The notes under the pieces were generated by a model, which had not been told where the DNA came from, did no database searches, and worked only from the letters and a program-made list of their open reading frames with translations. A stretch of DNA of 9,498 nt from Pseudomonadota bacterium. Its GTDB lineage: Bacteria > Pseudomonadota > Gammaproteobacteria > Xanthomonadales > Xanthomonadaceae. The translations under genes and the position numbers were made by a program. The DNA is taken from assembly GCA_025355485.1 (NCBI GenBank), contig JANXZP010000164.1, positions 1 through 9,498 on the forward strand. Direction: 5' to 3'. Positions 6,064 through 9,498 of this stretch are shown here, one piece after another. The first letter of the stretch is position 1; every line of letters starts with the position of its first letter.

Positions 6064-9000
6064 ATGCCGACTCCTTTCCGTCGCGGAGTGCGGCACGCGC
6101 GGCGCGGCCTGTTCTACACCGGCGCGTTGGTGGTGATCCTGCTGGCGATCGCGGTCGCGGTCGCCGACCGCCTGCTGCCGCTGGTACAGAAGCATCCCGA
6201 CAAGATCGCCGCATGGCTGATCGAGCGCGCCGGCAGGCCGGTGCATTTCGCGCGCTCCGAAGCGCACTGGACGCGGCGCGGCCCGGTATTCACTCTGTAC
6301 GACGTGCGCATCGGCGCCGGCAAGCACCAGCTTGATGTCGATCGCGCCGAACTGCTGGTCGCGATGTATTCGGGGTGGTTTCCCGATCATCCATTCACCG
6401 AACTGCGCCTGCGCGGGTTGGCCCTGACGCTGGAGCGCGACGCTGCCGGGCAATGGCATTTCGTCGGCCTGTCGGGATCGAAGACGACCAGCAATCAGAA
6501 TCCGTTGCACGATCTCGAAGGCCTCGGCGAGTTGCAGGTCGCCGATGCGAAGCTGACCGTGCGCGCGCCGGATCTGGGCATCGCGTTTAGCTCGCCACGC
6601 GTGGATGTGCGCTTGCGCGTCAGCGAGGATCGCGTGCGCGTCGGCGTGCGTGCGTGGGCCAGCCATGGACCGCCGTTGTATGCCGTACTCGACTTCGATC
6701 GCCGCGACAACAACGGCCAGCTATGGATGGGCGGCAAGGATGTCGATCTCGCGCCGTGGTCGCCGCTGCTGGCGTACGCCGGCGTCGAAGCCGCGGCTGG
6801 GCGCGGCAGGGTCGGATTGTGGACCACGTTGAAGGATCGCCGCGTGGTGTCGGTGCAGGCCGATACCGATCTGCACGATGTGGTGTTGCGCGGTCTCGTG
6901 CCGATCACGGATCAGGGCCGCACGCTACTGCCGCAAGTGGATCTCGCCGGCTTGGCGATGACCGCACGTTGGGATTCGGTCGATGGCGGCTGGCGCGCGG
7001 TGGCGCCGACGCTGCGCCTGCGTACGGTGGCCGGCACAGACACGCTCGATGGACTGGCATTGCAGGAAGCGGGAACGATCGCGCTCATCGCCCCGCATGC
7101 GGACATCGGCGGCCTGCTCTCGATCGCGATGCTCAGCGAGCGCGCGCCGCAGGGGCTGCGCGGCTGGTTGTCGCAGGCCGCACCGCGCCTGCAACTGAGT
7201 TCGCTGCGCGTCGAGGGCCGGCTCGGCGGTCCGATGCGCGGTAGCGCGGTACTCGACGATGCGGGCTGGAAGCCGGTCGGTGAAATTCCCGCGCTGCAGG
7301 GACTCAACGGCACGCTGCGTTTCGACCGCGACGCGATCTCGCTCGATCTGACTCCACAAAAACCGGCGCCGCATGCGCTGCGCGTGCTATGGCCTCCGGC
7401 ATTCGGCGAACCCTTGCCGATGGATCTCGAAGGGAACCTCACCGCGTGGCGCGACGGCGCGGCGTGGACGCTGGAATCCTCGCACCTGCGCGCGCACAAC
7501 GCCGACATCGATCTGGATACGCGGCTCGCACTGCGTTTCGATGGCGACGGCACGCGCCCGCGGATGGATCTGTCCAGCACGATGCAGCCGGCCCATCTGA
7601 GCGCGGCGCGGCGCTATCTGATCCGTAACCGGATGCCGGCGAGCGTGGTCGAATGGCTGGAACGCGCGCTCGAGGGCGGCGAGTTGGCCGGCGCGCACGT
7701 GCTGGTGTCGGGCGACCTGGATGATTGGCCGTTCCGCCACAACGAGGGCCGCTTCGAGGCCGTCGCCGACCTCAGCAATGCGCTGGTGCGTTTCCATCCG
7801 GAGTGGCCGCGCGCCGAACAGCTGAGCGGACGACTGGCCTTCGTCGACGAAGGCATGCGCTTCGATGGTAGCGCGGCCATTCTCGGAATCCCGGCGCCGC
7901 AGGCTACGGTCGAGATTACGAACTTCAAACAGCCGATCCTCGACGTGCACATGGATGCCGTGGGCAACGGCAGGCAATTGCTCGCGCTGCTGCGGCAGAG
8001 TCCATTGAACAAGCGCTACGGCGCGAGTTTCGCCGCGCTCGACGTGCAGGGCGATGCCCAGCGCGTGTCGCTGCATCTGCTGCAGCCGCTCAAGCACGAA
8101 CTCGGCGAGCGCACCCTCGATGGCGACGTGCAATTGAGCCACGCGCGACTGAGCGACAGCCGCTGGAACCTGGAGTTCACCGACGTCGACGGACGCATCC
8201 ACTACGACCAGGGCGGCGTACTCGCCGATACGCTGGCGGTGCATGTCAACGGCGACCCGGGTACGTTACGGCTCGCGATCGGCGCCGCCACCGGCAATCC
8301 AGCGACCGCGGTGTCGGCCGAACTGCGCGGCAACTTTCCCGCCGCGACCTTGCTGCAGCATTCGGCGGCGCTGGATTGGCTGAAGCCGATCCTGATCGGT
8401 CGCGCGATGTGGACGATCGGCGTGCTGGTTCCGGACTCGGGCAACAACAAGGTCGAGCCATCGCAACTGAGCGTACGCTCGGATTTGCAGGGCATCGAAC
8501 TCGCATTGCCGGCGCCGTTGAACAAGCCGGCTGGCACTGCGCTGGCCTTGCAAGTCCACACCTTGCTGCCGGCCGATGCGGGCGAGCTCGATGTCGAACT
8601 CGGCGGACTGATGGCCTTGCGCGGCCGCTACGACAACGCGCAATCCGCGCTGCGCGGATTGATCGCGTTCGGCACCTCCGCCGCAAACGGTGCGCTGCCG
8701 GCGCACGGACTGGTCGCCACTGGCAAGGTGCCGGAACTCGATGCTGCAGCATGGATCGCTTATGCGGGCAAATCGAAGGAAGGTTCCGGCGGTTTGCAAT
8801 CGCTCGACCTGCAAGCCGACAGCCTCGCGCTCGGCGGTCGCCATTTCGCCGACACCCGCGTGCGCATGACGCGCCAGCCGGACGCGACCACGCTGCGGCT
8901 CGACGGCGACGTTCTGGCCGGAAGCATCAACGTGCCGATCGATCCGACGCGCGGCATCCGCGGCCAGTTCGATCGTCTGTACTGGCCCGGTGCGCCCGCC

Positions 9001-9498
9001 GTCACGGCAACGGGTCAGGTCGCGTCGGGTCGCAATGCACCAGCCGACAGCGATGCAGAGCTCGACCCGACCAAGGTGCCTCCGATCCACCTGGATGTCG
9101 CCGACCTGCGTTTCGGCGATGCGAAACTCGGTCACCTGATGTTGCAGACGCGGCCGATCGCGCAGGGCCTGCACATCGACCAACTCGATGCCAATGCGAA
9201 ATCGCAAACGGTCAGTGCGAGCGGCGACTGGACACGCAGTGGCGCGAGTACGCACACGCGGCTCGCAATCGAGTTCCACGCCGACAGCCTAGGCAAGATG
9301 CTCGATGCATTCGGTTTCAAGGGCGTGGTCGCCGCCGGCAAGACGCATGCGAAATTACAGGCCGGCTGGCCCGGATCGCCGACCTCATTCCGCCTCTCGG
9401 CGCTCGACGGCACGCTCGATCTCGACGTCGGTTCCGGCCGGCTGCTCGAGGTCAAGCCGGGCGCGGGGCGCGTGCTCGGCCTGGTCAGCCTCGCCGAA
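6064..9498 (+). CDS. yhdP: YhdP-family AsmA-like envelope protein (3' end beyond window)
   Basis: This is a very large inner-membrane-anchored protein that projects into the periplasm. In E. coli, YhdP acts with TamB and YdbH in moving phospholipids towards the outer membrane. The frame is open from ATG 6064 to the right edge, 1145 residues without a stop; the family is about 1270, so some 120 residues are missing. A basic N-terminus (RRGVRHARR) precedes one membrane helix at about residues 17-35, and the rest is soluble and rich in repeating beta-strand-like segments, as expected of a lipid-conducting groove. The start VQKHPDKIAAWLIERAGRPVHF after the helix, and the final GRLLEVKPGAGRVLGLVSLAE, match the conserved ends of YhdP proteins. 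The start is 19 bases after rng, with GGAG inside a hairpin. The position in maf-rng-yhdP supports the call. Transport function in this organism is inferred from the family. Confidence 0.93.
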   Translation, partial: MPTPFRRGVRHARRGLFYTGALVVILLAIAVAVADRLLPLVQKHPDKIAAWLIERAGRPVHFARSEAHWTRRGPVFTLYDVRIGAGKHQLDVDRAELLVAMYSGWFPDHPFTELRLRGLALTLERDAAGQWHFVGLSGSKTTSNQNPLHDLEGLGELQVADAKLTVRAPDLGIAFSSPRVDVRLRVSEDRVRVGVRAWASHGPPLYAVLDFDRRDNNGQLWMGGKDVDLAPWSPLLAYAGVEAAAGRGRVGLWTTLKDRRVVSVQADTDLHDVVLRGLVPITDQGRTLLPQVDLAGLAMTARWDSVDGGWRAVAPTLRLRTVAGTDTLDGLALQEAGTIALIAPHADIGGLLSIAMLSERAPQGLRGWLSQAAPRLQLSSLRVEGRLGGPMRGSAVLDDAGWKPVGEIPALQGLNGTLRFDRDAISLDLTPQKPAPHALRVLWPPAFGEPLPMDLEGNLTAWRDGAAWTLESSHLRAHNADIDLDTRLALRFDGDGTRPRMDLSSTMQPAHLSAARRYLIRNRMPASVVEWLERALEGGELAGAHVLVSGDLDDWPFRHNEGRFEAVADLSNALVRFHPEWPRAEQLSGRLAFVDEGMRFDGSAAILGIPAPQATVEITNFKQPILDVHMDAVGNGRQLLALLRQSPLNKRYGASFAALDVQGDAQRVSLHLLQPLKHELGERTLDGDVQLSHARLSDSRWNLEFTDVDGRIHYDQGGVLADTLAVHVNGDPGTLRLAIGAATGNPATAVSAELRGNFPAATLLQHSAALDWLKPILIGRAMWTIGVLVPDSGNNKVEPSQLSVRSDLQGIELALPAPLNKPAGTALALQVHTLLPADAGELDVELGGLMALRGRYDNAQSALRGLIAFGTSAANGALPAHGLVATGKVPELDAAAWIAYAGKSKEGSGGLQSLDLQADSLALGGRHFADTRVRMTRQPDATTLRLDGDVLAGSINVPIDPTRGIRGQFDRLYWPGAPAVTATGQVASGRNAPADSDAELDPTKVPPIHLDVADLRFGDAKLGHLMLQTRPIAQGLHIDQLDANAKSQTVSASGDWTRSGASTHTRLAIEFHADSLGKMLDAFGFKGVVAAGKTHAKLQAGWPGSPTSFRLSALDGTLDLDVGSGRLLEVKPGAGRVLGLVSLAE

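Overview
The window is a GC-rich bacterial chromosome segment with two divergent operons that meet at a 149-base intergenic region (3812-3960). Codon third positions are strongly G/C, which leaves long open frames opposite the real genes. The protein sequences and the order maf-rng-yhdP point to a gammaproteobacterium, most likely in the Xanthomonadales/Lysobacterales. That placement is an inference from memory of the families, not a search result. Every base is accounted for by genes, short gene junctions or the divergent promoter region. I saw no mobile element, CRISPR array, tRNA or rRNA.

The left operon reads on the minus strand from 3811 to the left edge: an Rrf2-family regulator, then sbp (periplasmic sulfate-binding protein), cysT and cysW (the two permease subunits) and cysA (the ATPase, cut by the window edge). 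Together the last four form a complete sulfate/thiosulfate ABC importer that supplies sulfur for cysteine synthesis. The genes are tightly packed: regulator/sbp overlap by 4 bases (GTGA), cysT/cysW overlap by 17, and cysW/cysA are 9 bases apart. The regulator is the first gene of the operon. It carries four cysteines (C-x8-C-x2-C-x5-C) where Fe-S-binding Rrf2 proteins place their cluster ligands, so it is a good candidate for a local sulfur or redox sensor of this operon. A near-consensus sigma-70 promoter and a short inverted repeat lie directly in front of it.

The right operon reads on the plus strand from 3961 to the right edge: maf (nucleoside-triphosphate pyrophosphatase of the YhdE type), rng (ribonuclease G) and yhdP (large AsmA-like envelope protein, cut by the window edge). 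maf and rng overlap by 4 bases (ATGA). yhdP follows rng after 19 bases, which hold a small hairpin that covers the yhdP ribosome binding site. This trio is a known conserved gammaproteobacterial cluster that links nucleotide-pool cleaning, RNA processing and envelope maintenance by position rather than by a shared pathway.

Most of the content is ordinary core metabolism. The points worth a second look are the sulfur-operon regulator with its promoter/operator, the lack of ribosome binding sites on the two divergent first genes (possible leaderless or near-leaderless mRNAs), and the hairpin over the yhdP ribosome binding site. I found no multi-gene system that looks new.
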